Virus record (IMG/VR): IMGVR_UViG_3300043539_002606
Span: 1 to 64,000 of that record
Origin: a virus
Direction: 5' to 3' (one strand)
DNA length: 64,000 nucleotides
Below, piece by piece: positions 39,261-48,335 of this stretch. The translations under genes were made by a program, and so were the position numbers. The notes beneath the pieces were generated by a model. The model did not search any database. It was not told where the DNA came from and was given only the letters and a program-made list of their open reading frames with translations. Within the stretch, counting starts at the first letter, position 1. Every line of letters starts with the position of its first letter.

Positions 39261-39622
39261 GCTAGCTCAATTTTTTTCCAGGCACGGCCGCCATTCTCTG
39301 CAAAATCAGCTGGCACAACATAGTCAAGATCATAGAGAATAGTTTCAAGAATAACTGGCACAATCTGATAAAATTCAAGTGCTGGTGCGGCTCCTAATCC
39401 TGCAGTTGCATTCATAATGCCTATAACTGCATTTGTTGGAAACTCAGTACTAACAATAGTACTTACACCGGCTGTAGTTGTAATTGACAGGAAAAAAACA
39501 ATTGGATATGCAAGCGGACTATAGTCAACTGTATATGCACCCAATTGATTTAATGCAGCACGCGACTCGTTGTATGTCGCGGCTGTCAGCAATGTATCGA
39601 CGTTTTGTGTAACTTTTGGCAT
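39254..39622 (-). CDS. Hypothetical protein
   Basis: A 122-residue protein (MPKVTQNVDTLLTAATYNES), alanine- and threonine-rich with a hydrophobic central part (YPIVFFLSITTTAGVSTIV). No signal peptide or clear TM pattern, and no recognised domain. It has its own late promoter five bases upstream and lies between the fibre genes and the holin, so a virion or tail role is possible. Confidence 0.62.
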   Translation of the reverse strand: MPKVTQNVDTLLTAATYNESRAALNQLGAYTVDYSPLAYPIVFFLSITTTAGVSTIVSTEFPTNAVIGIMNATAGLGAAPALEFYQIVPVILETILYDLDYVVPADFAENGGRAWKKIELAY

Positions 39623-39627
39623 AAACC

Positions 39628-39635
39628 TATTTATG
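39628..39635 (-). promoter_or_regulatory. Late promoter for the 39254-39622 gene
   Basis: CATAAATA on the minus strand, ending five bases before the ATG at 39622 and overlapping the end of the next gene upstream. Confidence 0.55.
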
Positions 39636-40071
39636 CTGTTATATCGCTGGTCTCTTCAGTAATAATTTCAGGCTCTGGAGTTATAACCTCTTCAATCACT
39701 TGTGGCTCAACAATAATTTCAGGCTCTGGAGTTATAACCTCTTTTACGATTAAAGAAACAACTCCATCAACAATTTCAAACTCTCGACCTGCAACAGCAA
39801 TTGCTGTGACTCCTTCGCTATTTGCTCTGCTCTTAATTTCATTTAATGCTGTAGCACTATATTCATGATTAGTGAATAACGACAAGAGTTGATTGTTGTC
39901 ATATAGCTTTTGTAGAACCGCTGTCAATCTATCGTCAGGTAGACTCCAAAAAACTCGGTGAGAGTTATTGAGAGAATCTATAGCAGCATTAACAGCATTC
40001 AAAAATGTTGTTGCTGATGCTTCTATACTGGCGATGTCAATATCTATTTGTTGTTTTGTTATTAAGTTCAT
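39631..40071 (-). CDS. Hypothetical fibre-associated protein with proline/glutamate repeat
   Basis: A 146-residue protein whose first 110 residues are helical (MNLITKQQIDIDIASIEASATTF) and whose tail holds two copies of EVITPEPEII separated by VEPQVIE. The repeat is also visible in DNA (39661-39690 and 39720-39746 region). It ends three bases upstream of nothing recognisable and follows the 892-residue fibre gene by three bases, so it may be a fibre chaperone or virion protein; function unknown. Confidence 0.65.
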   Translation of the reverse strand: MNLITKQQIDIDIASIEASATTFLNAVNAAIDSLNNSHRVFWSLPDDRLTAVLQKLYDNNQLLSLFTNHEYSATALNEIKSRANSEGVTAIAVAGREFEIVDGVVSLIVKEVITPEPEIIVEPQVIEEVITPEPEIITEETSDITA

Positions 40072-40074
40072 ATT

Positions 40075-42753
40075 TTAAAATCTTAGTGAGTTCCAATTTG
40101 ATGGGGCTGATGAAGTTCCTGTTACTTTATAATGTAGGTAATCTATGAAAAGTTGAGATCTATTAGGAGCAGTATAAACGAAATGTCCACTTTGCAGACC
40201 AATCTCATTACTAGCACCAGTGGTATGTAAACCATTTCTGTTTGTCCATGTGCTAACAACGGGGTGCGTAGCTACATTATAACTAGCTTGAAATAGGACT
40301 ACATTATCCCTAGAGATAATGATTGTTATAGTAGGTCCAACCGCACGATCAATCTTATATGTTATGTTCACCCATTTAAATAACAGGTCAGTGAAATTAA
40401 CTCCAGTGTTTAAGAAGTCAACATTTGCTGATGTAGTTGTAAATGTAAATGGAGTTACAACGCCAGATTTATGAACTCCAAGAACTAAATTAGTGGGGTG
40501 TAGATAAGGATTAAATATCAAACCTCCTTGTAATGTAGTATCAGATCCTCCTGTTCCACCTTTTTGTATTGGTCCAACTTTCAAATATCCTTGAGTCGCA
40601 AAATCATTACCAGTTATAAATACACGAGATGTAAATTCATCTACTCTATTTGTTAAGCCATATGGTATAGTTGTTCTGTTTATGCCAATGTAGAATGCTT
40701 GACTATTTGCAGTTGGTCCTCTAACAAGAAAAACGCCTCGATGTGTATATAAATCATTACCTGTAAATCCAGGTGCATACACGTTACCTGAAACCCAAGT
40801 ATCACCAAAAACTGGACTTGCTGCAAACGTTGTCGCACCAGAAGCAGCAGTTATTATAAGATCTTGGTTATATTGATCATCAAAATCTAAAAATTGCTCC
40901 CATGTAGTTTGAACAAATGTAGTGTCATCAATGATTCTTTTGTTTCGGCTAGTATATCGAGAGTCTGCCGATCCTTTTATAATTATATCAGATGTAGCGA
41001 CAGCCAATTGATTTGGCAATCTATTTGCAGTTCCATTTCCAACAATACTATCAGAGAATGTCTTTACTCCAGCTATTGTTTGATCTCCAGTTGAGTATGC
41101 CAAATTGCTTGCAGTTACATTTCCACTAGCAATTATATTACCAGAGACAGTTAGTTTTTCAGTTGGTGATGTTGTGCCTATACCTACATTACCTGCAAAA
41201 TATCCATTGCCTTGATAATCAATAGTGTGAATAAGAGAACCTCCAAGAGTGTATCTTGTAAAGAATTTAGAACCTGTGCCACCAGTTCCACCAGTAGCAT
41301 CAATGTTAAACAGTGAATATCCACCTGTACCTGTATTATTTAATGCAACCGTGCCAAGTGTAAGTAGTTTATTCTCACCCCCTGAAGCAGTCCAAGTAGT
41401 GGGGTTATATCTGACAAATGATGTATTGCCGAGAGAGGTTCCTGAGTCAATAATAGAAGCCCAATCAGTACCACCTCTTTCCAAATCAAAGTTCAACGCC
41501 ACTGAAATATTGGAAGATTTTAATCTTACTTTCCTTAATGCTCCTGTACCTCTACCAAAAGTTCCAACTTCAAATACGTTGTTAATCCAGTTTAGTCCAC
41601 CGTATTCAACATTGTTCTCTTCATCTGTTGTGTTGTATAAGACGACCTGCGGAAACGTTGTACCAGTTGCAACTTCTCTTTTCGACATTCTAAACGAATT
41701 ATACGGATTTGCGAGTTTCAATGCTCCAGTGCTGTCTATTTCGATGTTTTTAGTTCCATCAGCAAATATATTACAAGCTGTTGTATTACCTACGAAGCGT
41801 GTTCTATATTGTAAGTTAGAAGTAACAGTTGCAGTATTATCTACATACAAAGTGGTTGTATTGTCACTAACCGTTGCTAAAAAACCAGCCACAGCAGTTG
41901 AAGTTCCACGATAAATTTTCCTTGCTATTACTTTCGGATCACTTGATACAGGGAGTGTTACATTGACCTGTGCATTTGCGGCAGAAGCTACTGTTATATT
42001 TGCAGAATCACCAAACTCCGTTTCGCCATCTGCTGTAACATAAGTTATATGATAGTAGTTTGTTCCAACTGGAACATTACCAGCAAGACCAGCTAGAGCT
42101 AGTGTAGGTGCTATAGGTTTTGTAACATAATCGAAATCAATACCTTGCTTTATTATACTTAATCTATTCTCTAGATCAACATTACTACTGATAACAAATT
42201 TAGCACCTGATCCTACTGCACTAAGAATAGTACTACCTACGGAATTTGTTGTAGCGTTCCAGTAATTATTTGTATCATAACCAAATCTTACTTGCTCTGT
42301 TGTGGAGATTGTGTGAAGTTTAGCTGACGGTGTTGTTGTACCGATACCAACATTACCCGCAGCAAAATTATGAATCGTTGTTGAAGCGTTACCGTAATTG
42401 ATCGTTGTGAAATATGTAGCAGCTCCTAGCGTTAATGAATTAGCTCCTTGAGTGAGAGATTGTTGGCTGTTCAAATATAAAATATAGCCGCCGCATAATA
42501 TATTACCACCAATCTTAGCTGCTCCCACTACATCTAGTGCGTAGCCAGCAGTTGGTGATGTTGTACCAATGCCTACACTATTATTGACACTATCAACAAA
42601 CAATGTATTTGTATCAACTGTTAAATTACCGCTTAAAGATAATGTATTATTAATCTGTGTCGGCACTGACAAAGTAAAGGAACCATCATTGTTGATGTTG
42701 GTTTGTGCAGCACTTGGTGCTAATACTTTTGATGTGATTTTAGTTCTTGCCAT
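40075..42753 (-). CDS. Tail fibre protein with VGIGTTSP repeats
   Basis: An 892-residue fibre protein. The N-terminus MARTKITSKVLAPSAAQTNI is followed by SGNLTVD and repeated NSVGIGTTSP-type units (near residues 60, 135 and 520), which form trimeric beta-fibre shafts. Residues about 210-310 look like a fibronectin III-like domain (NYYHITYVTADGETEFGDSANI). The last 250 residues form a beta-rich tip (QSGHFVYTAPNRSQLFIDYLHYK). There is no obvious C-terminal autochaperone endosialidase motif. Probably a receptor-binding or connector fibre. Confidence 0.82.
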   Translation of the reverse strand: MARTKITSKVLAPSAAQTNINNDGSFTLSVPTQINNTLSLSGNLTVDTNTLFVDSVNNSVGIGTTSPTAGYALDVVGAAKIGGNILCGGYILYLNSQQSLTQGANSLTLGAATYFTTINYGNASTTIHNFAAGNVGIGTTTPSAKLHTISTTEQVRFGYDTNNYWNATTNSVGSTILSAVGSGAKFVISSNVDLENRLSIIKQGIDFDYVTKPIAPTLALAGLAGNVPVGTNYYHITYVTADGETEFGDSANITVASAANAQVNVTLPVSSDPKVIARKIYRGTSTAVAGFLATVSDNTTTLYVDNTATVTSNLQYRTRFVGNTTACNIFADGTKNIEIDSTGALKLANPYNSFRMSKREVATGTTFPQVVLYNTTDEENNVEYGGLNWINNVFEVGTFGRGTGALRKVRLKSSNISVALNFDLERGGTDWASIIDSGTSLGNTSFVRYNPTTWTASGGENKLLTLGTVALNNTGTGGYSLFNIDATGGTGGTGSKFFTRYTLGGSLIHTIDYQGNGYFAGNVGIGTTSPTEKLTVSGNIIASGNVTASNLAYSTGDQTIAGVKTFSDSIVGNGTANRLPNQLAVATSDIIIKGSADSRYTSRNKRIIDDTTFVQTTWEQFLDFDDQYNQDLIITAASGATTFAASPVFGDTWVSGNVYAPGFTGNDLYTHRGVFLVRGPTANSQAFYIGINRTTIPYGLTNRVDEFTSRVFITGNDFATQGYLKVGPIQKGGTGGSDTTLQGGLIFNPYLHPTNLVLGVHKSGVVTPFTFTTTSANVDFLNTGVNFTDLLFKWVNITYKIDRAVGPTITIIISRDNVVLFQASYNVATHPVVSTWTNRNGLHTTGASNEIGLQSGHFVYTAPNRSQLFIDYLHYKVTGTSSAPSNWNSLRF

Positions 42754-42792
42754 TGTGATTTTTTGTTTGTGACATTGTTATAAATTTAAATA

Positions 42793-45297
42793 TTAAACTC
42801 TGTAAGCCAATGAGCGTATATTATGAAATGCAAATCCAGAGCTGCCAGCTCCACCGCTATTGGTAATTTGAAAAGAACATACATGGTTATTAGTAGTTAC
42901 TGAGCCAGTTGGTCCTCCAATTAGTGATGGTATGGTAGTAGAATTTAGGTAGCCACTAACTTGTCCATTATAATAAGACAACTTCCAGTCTGCTACAGTT
43001 GTCCAAGACGTGTATGCTAATTGACCGCCTTCAAATAAGTTGGTTCCATCGTGCGCCCAAAGACTTATTCCTGTAGGTGTTGCTTTAAAACCGAATCCTT
43101 TTTTATTTGGAAGCGTTACTGGTATGGCTTTATTAAATGTCTCTCCTATTACAAACCAAAACACTGACGCGCTATTACCAAATGTAATACGGCTCATTAT
43201 CATTTCCAACATAAATACTTTGTTATCGAATGAAAGTGCTGATACATCACCAGCAAGGATAAATGGACTAACTGGTTGTTGTGCGCTAGTCCAGTTATAT
43301 ATTTGGTCGGCTGTTGAATTATTAAAACCTACACCATCATTTGTAGAATTTGCTACTTGCCAAGATTTCCATTTTGGACCAAATCCTAAAAAGGATTCGT
43401 CATACAATCCTTTTGTCATTACATGAGAATCTCCTAACGCGCTTAAAGCTGGTTGTCCTACAACTGTCAATTCGCCAGAAACTTCAATGTTATTATCTAA
43501 CTTAGCACTCGTTACGCTGCCATCACTTGGTACAACCTGTCCTACTTGCACAGTATTGACTGGCGATATTACCACTGCTTTTGCTCCAGATTCGAGAGGC
43601 GATGTGAATATTATATTTCCACCGCTAACACTATAGTCAGCACCTGGCTCTTGCAATGCACCATCAATAGCAACAATTAATGCACTTGGATTAGTTAGTC
43701 CGCTTGCACCACTAATAGCATATACACTAGTTGAGCCATTGCCAGTAACTGTTGTGCGAACAGGATCAACGTAAGGAGCCGGTGGACCTTCAGGACCAAC
43801 ATCACCTTTTTCAGATGTTAATGTAACAGCAACAAACTTTAAGAATTCAACCTTGATACTAGCAGTGCTATCTTTGTTTTGAACAATAAAAAATATTCTA
43901 TCACCTGGATTTAGATCAAGAACTGTTTGAACAGCAGCAGCTGATGGTTTAGTCTGACTTACAGCGTTGGCATATATCTCACTTTCACTAATACGATTGA
44001 GATTTGGATCTAACGCTGATCCAGGAACTGTATTTTTACCTATGTAAAATCCACATGTATCATTTGAGCCTGAGTAAAAGTTGAAACTAGCAACCACATG
44101 AAAACGCCCACCGTCACCTGTATATTTCAATGAATTGGTAGTTGCATCCTTCTCAAAATTGAATAATAAACCAGTCTCCATTGTACCTGCTACAACTGCC
44201 CTACCATTTATGCTTGGTATAGTTGTTGCTGTAGCATTATTTTTTAAGTAGATTACACCAACATCATGATTACCTGCAACACCTGATCCAGGCAAGCCTT
44301 GATCGCCTGTATCGCCCTTCTCACCCTGAATTCCTTGTATGCCTTGTATGCCTTGTATGCCTTGATCACCAGTATCACCTTTGTCACCTTTTAAACCCTG
44401 TATGCCTTGAATGCCTTGATCTCCCGTATCACCTTTGTCACCTTTTAAACCCTGTATGCCTTGATCACCAGTATCACCCTTTAATCCTTGAATTCCTTGA
44501 ATTCCTTGATCACCTTTTAAACCCTGTATGCCTTGTATGCCTTGATCACCAGTATCACCCTTTAATCCTTGAATTCCTTGATCACCTTTTGATGCAGCGA
44601 GAACCCAATCAACACCAGGATAACCTGGATAATACGAAGAATACACACCAGTTGCTGTATAATAAAGAGAGCCATTATAAGTGACGAGATCTCCAGCAGC
44701 ATAGTCATACCCATTGACCCACACGCCTCTAAAATTCCAAAGTGCATCTGCACCGTCTGCGCCATTAGAACCTTGTATGCCCTGATCACCCTTTAAACCT
44801 TGTATTCCTTGTATGCCCTGATCACCCTTTAAACCTTGTATGCCTTGTATGCCCTGTATACCCTGTATGCCTTGATCACCTTTATCACCCTTCTCGCCTT
44901 TATCTCCGCGTGGTATTGTAAAGTTTATGATTGCATCATGAATACTACCAGCATTTGTTATAACGACATTTGATCCAGCGGCACCTGTTGTTACAGTGCC
45001 AATACTTATAGTAGCTGCATCACCTGTATCTCCCTTTGGTCCTTGAGCTCCAACATCTCCACGAGGTATTGTAAAATCAAAAATAGCAACACTGCTTGTG
45101 CCTCTATTGTTAACAATTACAAGACTGCCTGGTGCACCTGTTGTTACTGTGCCAACACTTATAGTAGCTGCAAGACCCTGAGGACCTTGTGTGCCAGTTT
45201 GAAATATAGGCCCAACATAATTGCCAGCTTCATGCAATGCTGGTATAATCAAATTAGGATTATTGTTAATTATAACGGGTGGTAATATTTCAGACAT
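42793..45297 (-). CDS. Collagen-like tail fibre protein with internal CBM5/12-like module
   Basis: An 834-residue fibre built on Gly-X-Y repeats. Residues 35-50 and 75-90 are short collagen stretches separated by beta units ending FTIPRGD; long GIQG/GLKGD/GDTGD repeats run from about 130 to 335, broken at about 175-230 by WNFRGVWVNGYDYAAGDLV...YYTATGV...PGVDW, which resembles a CBM5/12 chitin-binding type module. A TNF/C1q-like beta domain (RFHVVASFNFYSGSND) follows, then GLTNPSALIVAIDGALQEPGADYSV and a C-terminal tip. The collagen DNA (about 44290-44900) is a tandem repeat likely to vary in length. Confidence 0.88.
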   Translation of the reverse strand: MSEILPPVIINNNPNLIIPALHEAGNYVGPIFQTGTQGPQGLAATISVGTVTTGAPGSLVIVNNRGTSSVAIFDFTIPRGDVGAQGPKGDTGDAATISIGTVTTGAAGSNVVITNAGSIHDAIINFTIPRGDKGEKGDKGDQGIQGIQGIQGIQGLKGDQGIQGIQGLKGDQGIQGSNGADGADALWNFRGVWVNGYDYAAGDLVTYNGSLYYTATGVYSSYYPGYPGVDWVLAASKGDQGIQGLKGDTGDQGIQGIQGLKGDQGIQGIQGLKGDTGDQGIQGLKGDKGDTGDQGIQGIQGLKGDKGDTGDQGIQGIQGIQGIQGEKGDTGDQGLPGSGVAGNHDVGVIYLKNNATATTIPSINGRAVVAGTMETGLLFNFEKDATTNSLKYTGDGGRFHVVASFNFYSGSNDTCGFYIGKNTVPGSALDPNLNRISESEIYANAVSQTKPSAAAVQTVLDLNPGDRIFFIVQNKDSTASIKVEFLKFVAVTLTSEKGDVGPEGPPAPYVDPVRTTVTGNGSTSVYAISGASGLTNPSALIVAIDGALQEPGADYSVSGGNIIFTSPLESGAKAVVISPVNTVQVGQVVPSDGSVTSAKLDNNIEVSGELTVVGQPALSALGDSHVMTKGLYDESFLGFGPKWKSWQVANSTNDGVGFNNSTADQIYNWTSAQQPVSPFILAGDVSALSFDNKVFMLEMIMSRITFGNSASVFWFVIGETFNKAIPVTLPNKKGFGFKATPTGISLWAHDGTNLFEGGQLAYTSWTTVADWKLSYYNGQVSGYLNSTTIPSLIGGPTGSVTTNNHVCSFQITNSGGAGSSGFAFHNIRSLAYRV
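44290..44900 (-). repeat. Collagen-coding tandem repeats
   Basis: Many near-identical 9- and 18-base units coding Gly-Ile-Gln and Gly-Leu-Lys-Gly-Asp, interrupted around 44590-44760 by the CBM-like module. Runs such as GGCATACAAGGCATACAAGG on the coding strand recur, so copy number changes by slippage or recombination are expected. Confidence 0.85.
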
Positions 45298-45301
45298 AAT
45301 T

Positions 45302-45655
45302 TTAGTTTACAACTGGTGGTCTTGTCGCGCGCGGTGTGATTGTAACTTGTCCTTCAATAACACGTATAACATCATTGTCATTTGCGGTATAAACTTCAAT
45401 GTCAAATACATATCGTCCAGCTTTCATGCCTGAGGTCTGAGCTGGTGTTAGACTAATTCTTACGAGTCCATCTTCAGGATCGCCTTGCACCTGAACAAGA
45501 AAGTTAACTGCAAGAGTAGCATTATAATTGCGACGAATCTGACCTCGACCAGAATAATTAGTCAGATCAAGCGGCAAATTATTTAATGTCAATACAGGCA
45601 GAGTTGCATTATATGCAGAGCCTTGATCAATAATAATATCTGTATAGAAAGCCAT
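45302..45655 (-). CDS. Small beta-rich virion protein
   Basis: A 117-residue protein with the pattern LTNYSGRGQIRRNYNATLAVNF...GLVRISLTPAQTSGMKAGRYVFDIEV...VIRVIEGQVTITP. This resembles the Ig-like N-terminal domain of phage baseplate/upper-baseplate-type proteins common next to fibre genes in T4-like marine phages. It has a late promoter five bases upstream and sits directly before the collagen fibre gene. Confidence 0.7.
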   Translation of the reverse strand: MAFYTDIIIDQGSAYNATLPVLTLNNLPLDLTNYSGRGQIRRNYNATLAVNFLVQVQGDPEDGLVRISLTPAQTSGMKAGRYVFDIEVYTANDNDVIRVIEGQVTITPRATRPPVVN

Positions 45656-45660
45656 GTTTC

Positions 45661-45668
45661 TATTTATA
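45661..45668 (-). promoter_or_regulatory. Late promoter for the 45302-45655 gene
   Basis: Perfect TATAAATA on the minus strand, ending five bases before the ATG at 45655. Confidence 0.68.
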
Positions 45669-45713
45669 AGATATAAACTTCAACAGAACGTGAGCTGTTT
45701 ATATCAACATTAA

Positions 45714-46010
45714 TTATGCCCAGAAAATATTAGGCGTCGCATCGTCAGTTGGTCGCGGCTCATCTGATGTGCTTGTCCAATGAATATATTGTTCACTGCC
45801 TTCAGGAATCGGAATACCGACAAGATCGCGAAACAACACCCACCATTGACCATCACCGTTATGCTCGCCAATGACGCACAGTGCGTGTTCGTGAGATGCA
45901 AGGGTTGATTGAGGTTCACCATTCTCGTCGATTGTTGTAAAGCCGTTGTCAATACCAAATTGTACAGCTACTTCTTTGCTTGGAAATTTCAAGATGTAAT
46001 CTATAGTCAC
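45714..46010 (-). CDS. Small protein in receptor-binding cassette
   Basis: A 98-residue protein (MTIDYILKFPSKEVAVQFGI) with HALCVIGEHNGDGQWWVLFRDLVG in the middle. Such small proteins occur next to tail fibre genes in many phages and prophages, but I know no function. It overlaps the receptor-binding gene upstream by an ATGA junction and shares its higher GC content. Confidence 0.65.
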   Translation of the reverse strand: MTIDYILKFPSKEVAVQFGIDNGFTTIDENGEPQSTLASHEHALCVIGEHNGDGQWWVLFRDLVGIPIPEGSEQYIHWTSTSDEPRPTDDATPNIFWA

Positions 46011-47563
46011 GTTGTGAGTGATTGGAGCTTCGCGTTAGGGAGGCGTTTCTTAAAGTATTGGATTCGGGCGATGTGTCCGTTAAGGAACAACGAAGCCCCA
46101 TTACCTCGGCTTCCAATGCTTAATGATGTGCTAATATCTCCTTGCAAGGGATCGGCTTGCACTGTCTTAGCTAAACTGCCATTAAGGCAAATCTGCTCGC
46201 CAGACGTTAATGCGATTTTATTCAGTTCAGTTAAAGAATATGCGGCGTTAGATGATGCGTCTAATCTGCTTGCTGCACCTCCGTGTCGGTAGATACATCT
46301 ATTAAATACTCCCCCAACCCCAGTAAAACTAATACTTTGCCAAGAAACTGAAGGACTTCCCTCCGTAATCATAGCACCACTAATACCCTGCCTAACAAAA
46401 TAGCCTATTACTATCGTGTCGTCTCCAGCGTTTGCCCAACCAGCAGTCGTCACACTACACACATCCGCGCTGCGGGTGAGTGCTGTGGTGGTTGTTGGAA
46501 TGTAGCTGGTGGGGAAGGAGCCAGCTTCTAGTTGTGCAAATTGAACCGTTCCCGTAACTGTTAAAGTAAGAGTGCCTGCCGTTGGTGTAAATGTAAGTGT
46601 GGTTCTAGCGGGATACGCTCCCGTGCCAACAACAGTTGCTGTATGCACCCCAGACAAGACAACTGTTCCTGTTCCGTAGAACGAAAGAGTGCGAGCAGCG
46701 GCAGTTACCGTTACGCTTTGAGTCGATAAGTTATCTGAGTTAAGCAGTGAGTTTTGCCTCGACTCCTCGATCAACAGCCCTTTGCAAGCAAGCGTCACAG
46801 GGTCGTGGTCAAAGCGTGGAGCATAGTAGGGATTTGTTAATGTTTGAAAATGTGGCCATGCAAATGTACCAGATGATAGTTGGCAGCTGCCGACGAGCAG
46901 ACCGCGAATAGCAGTGATAGGACTTCCATAATAGTCAGTGTTTGTGAAGACCAACTTATGAGTAGTAGACGAGGGTGTTTCACCTGGCAGATAAGCAATT
47001 AGCTTATACCATCCATTAGACTCTACTATCGAGCCAGTCGCACCTTCTGTCTGTGTTGCTACTGACCAAGTAGCTGTAGAGAAAGACACCCTTGCATTGT
47101 CTTTATATACTAAATGCAAATATGCAGGAAGAGTCACTCCAGGAGATGGCTTAACCCACCAGCTAAAAACACGTCTACGTGTATATGCATCAGCAAAGGA
47201 AGATGGAAGTTCTGTTCTTGCCTGTGATGAAATATTCGTCTCGACAACCATTAAGCAAGAACTTCCGCCGTCTGGATCTAATTCGTTGCTTGCATATTTG
47301 GTAGCAAATGCGCTCGTACGAGATGCGCCTCCACTATTCAAGAAAAGATTCTCAGGAGCATATTGAATCAATCCCGCTTCATTAACTCTAGTTGCGCTTG
47401 TTCCACGGCTGAAAGTCGGGGTCGGGCCCTTTCTAGCTGTCAGCGTCTTATCAAGCGCAAAATCAAGATACAATGATAATTCATTGATATCAATATCATC
47501 ATTTTTTTCTAATGAAAAAGCTTGAGGTCGATATAACGGCTGATATAGTGGCTGAGCGATCAT
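46007..47563 (-). CDS. Putative receptor-binding tail protein (LamG-like C-terminus)
   Basis: A 518-residue protein. N-terminal SLYLDFALDKTLTARKGPTPTFSRGTSATRV and AGLIQYAPENLFLNSG are typical openings of exchangeable phage tail adhesins. A central carbohydrate-binding-like beta domain (residues 100-240) includes RRVFSWWVKPSPG. After QFAQLEAGSFPTSYIPT near 350, the C-terminal part resembles a concanavalin/LamG fold. The DNA is visibly richer in G+C than the genes on both sides, which suggests recent acquisition, together with the 98-residue neighbour. Confidence 0.78.
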   Translation of the reverse strand: MIAQPLYQPLYRPQAFSLEKNDDIDINELSLYLDFALDKTLTARKGPTPTFSRGTSATRVNEAGLIQYAPENLFLNSGGASRTSAFATKYASNELDPDGGSSCLMVVETNISSQARTELPSSFADAYTRRRVFSWWVKPSPGVTLPAYLHLVYKDNARVSFSTATWSVATQTEGATGSIVESNGWYKLIAYLPGETPSSTTHKLVFTNTDYYGSPITAIRGLLVGSCQLSSGTFAWPHFQTLTNPYYAPRFDHDPVTLACKGLLIEESRQNSLLNSDNLSTQSVTVTAAARTLSFYGTGTVVLSGVHTATVVGTGAYPARTTLTFTPTAGTLTLTVTGTVQFAQLEAGSFPTSYIPTTTTALTRSADVCSVTTAGWANAGDDTIVIGYFVRQGISGAMITEGSPSVSWQSISFTGVGGVFNRCIYRHGGAASRLDASSNAAYSLTELNKIALTSGEQICLNGSLAKTVQADPLQGDISTSLSIGSRGNGASLFLNGHIARIQYFKKRLPNAKLQSLTT

Positions 47564-47901
47564 CGATTATGAACAATAGCTGTTAGTTTAATAGCTGGAG
47601 TGGTTGTTGATCCAGTTACTCTAACAGCAAGCAATTTACTAGGTGGTGAAGTAACAATAGCACCGCCACTACTTGTTAGTGTAACATCTTCATTACTTGC
47701 ATTTTTAAATGACACAAAGGTATCAAGACTATCAATAAATCCAAGAGTAACTGTATCACTACCAAAAGTTCCAGCAGCATAGAGCACATAATTTGTACCA
47801 GCAAATGGAGCAACTAATGCATAGGTATTATTAGTCGCGATGCTTGTGATGCCAGTCGTTGGGTTATATTCGACGTAATTCGGTGATGTTGGTATTGCCA
47901 T
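47560..47901 (-). CDS. Hypothetical small virion protein
   Basis: A 113-residue beta-rich protein (MAIPTSPNYVEYNPTTGIT) with many Thr, Ser and Val and no Cys; ends AIVHNR. It overlaps the start of the adhesin gene by four bases (ATGA) and has a late promoter five bases upstream. It may join the adhesin to the fibre or baseplate; inference only. Confidence 0.65.
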   Translation of the reverse strand: MAIPTSPNYVEYNPTTGITSIATNNTYALVAPFAGTNYVLYAAGTFGSDTVTLGFIDSLDTFVSFKNASNEDVTLTSSGGAIVTSPPSKLLAVRVTGSTTTPAIKLTAIVHNR

Positions 47902-47906
47902 AATTC

Positions 47907-47914
47907 TATTTATA
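47907..47914 (-). promoter_or_regulatory. Late promoter for the 47560-47901 gene and adhesin cassette
   Basis: Perfect TATAAATA on the minus strand, ending five bases before the ATG at 47901. Confidence 0.68.
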
Positions 47915-47922
47915 TGATAATG

Positions 47923-48333
47923 TTATCTAAAGATGTCTTTAAACTGTTCTTCACTAATATCAAGAGCAGAGCATATCTCACTCATATTTTCTGCAATATA
48001 AGCATAGTCTGGAGATATTGTTGGGCTAGCATCATAACGCAACTTTTCTTCAAGAGGTAAGCTTTCAAGAATAGCTGAAAATGCTGTTGCAAGATTGCGT
48101 TCAATTAGTCGATCAACTAATTCTCGTTTTGTGAGAGAACGCAATTTCTTATCCTTTTGAATAAGAGTCGCGCCTAATTGTGATATTGCTGAATCTATAT
48201 TGTCAGCACTAACAATATTATGTTTAATCCTATCTAACAAATTAGGGGGTATTTCTCTAATTAAAAATAGTTTATTTTCAATCGTAATATTCGCTGAAAA
48301 TTTACTTGCTGAATGGTAAAAAAAATGTTTCAT
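47923..48333 (-). CDS. Hypothetical protein in the fibre cluster
   Basis: A 136-residue mainly helical protein (MKHFFYHSASKFSANITIENK) with DKKLRSLTKRELVDRLIERNLATAF and a C-terminal ICSALDISEEQFKDIFR. No domain recognised. It lies two bases after the 476-residue fibre gene, so it is probably co-translated and might be a fibre assembly factor; unproven. Confidence 0.65.
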   Translation of the reverse strand: MKHFFYHSASKFSANITIENKLFLIREIPPNLLDRIKHNIVSADNIDSAISQLGATLIQKDKKLRSLTKRELVDRLIERNLATAFSAILESLPLEEKLRYDASPTISPDYAYIAENMSEICSALDISEEQFKDIFR

Positions 48334-48335
48334 AT

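Noticed and set aside
41249-41914. A 221-codon plus-strand open frame inside the 892-residue fibre gene
   Set aside because: It is fully antisense to a clear fibre gene, has valine/proline-rich shadow composition, and no promoter or start context of its own.
44290-44900. Regular short repeats that could suggest a CRISPR array
   Set aside because: The units are contiguous 9- and 18-base repeats in frame, coding Gly-X-Y collagen sequence, with no spacers.
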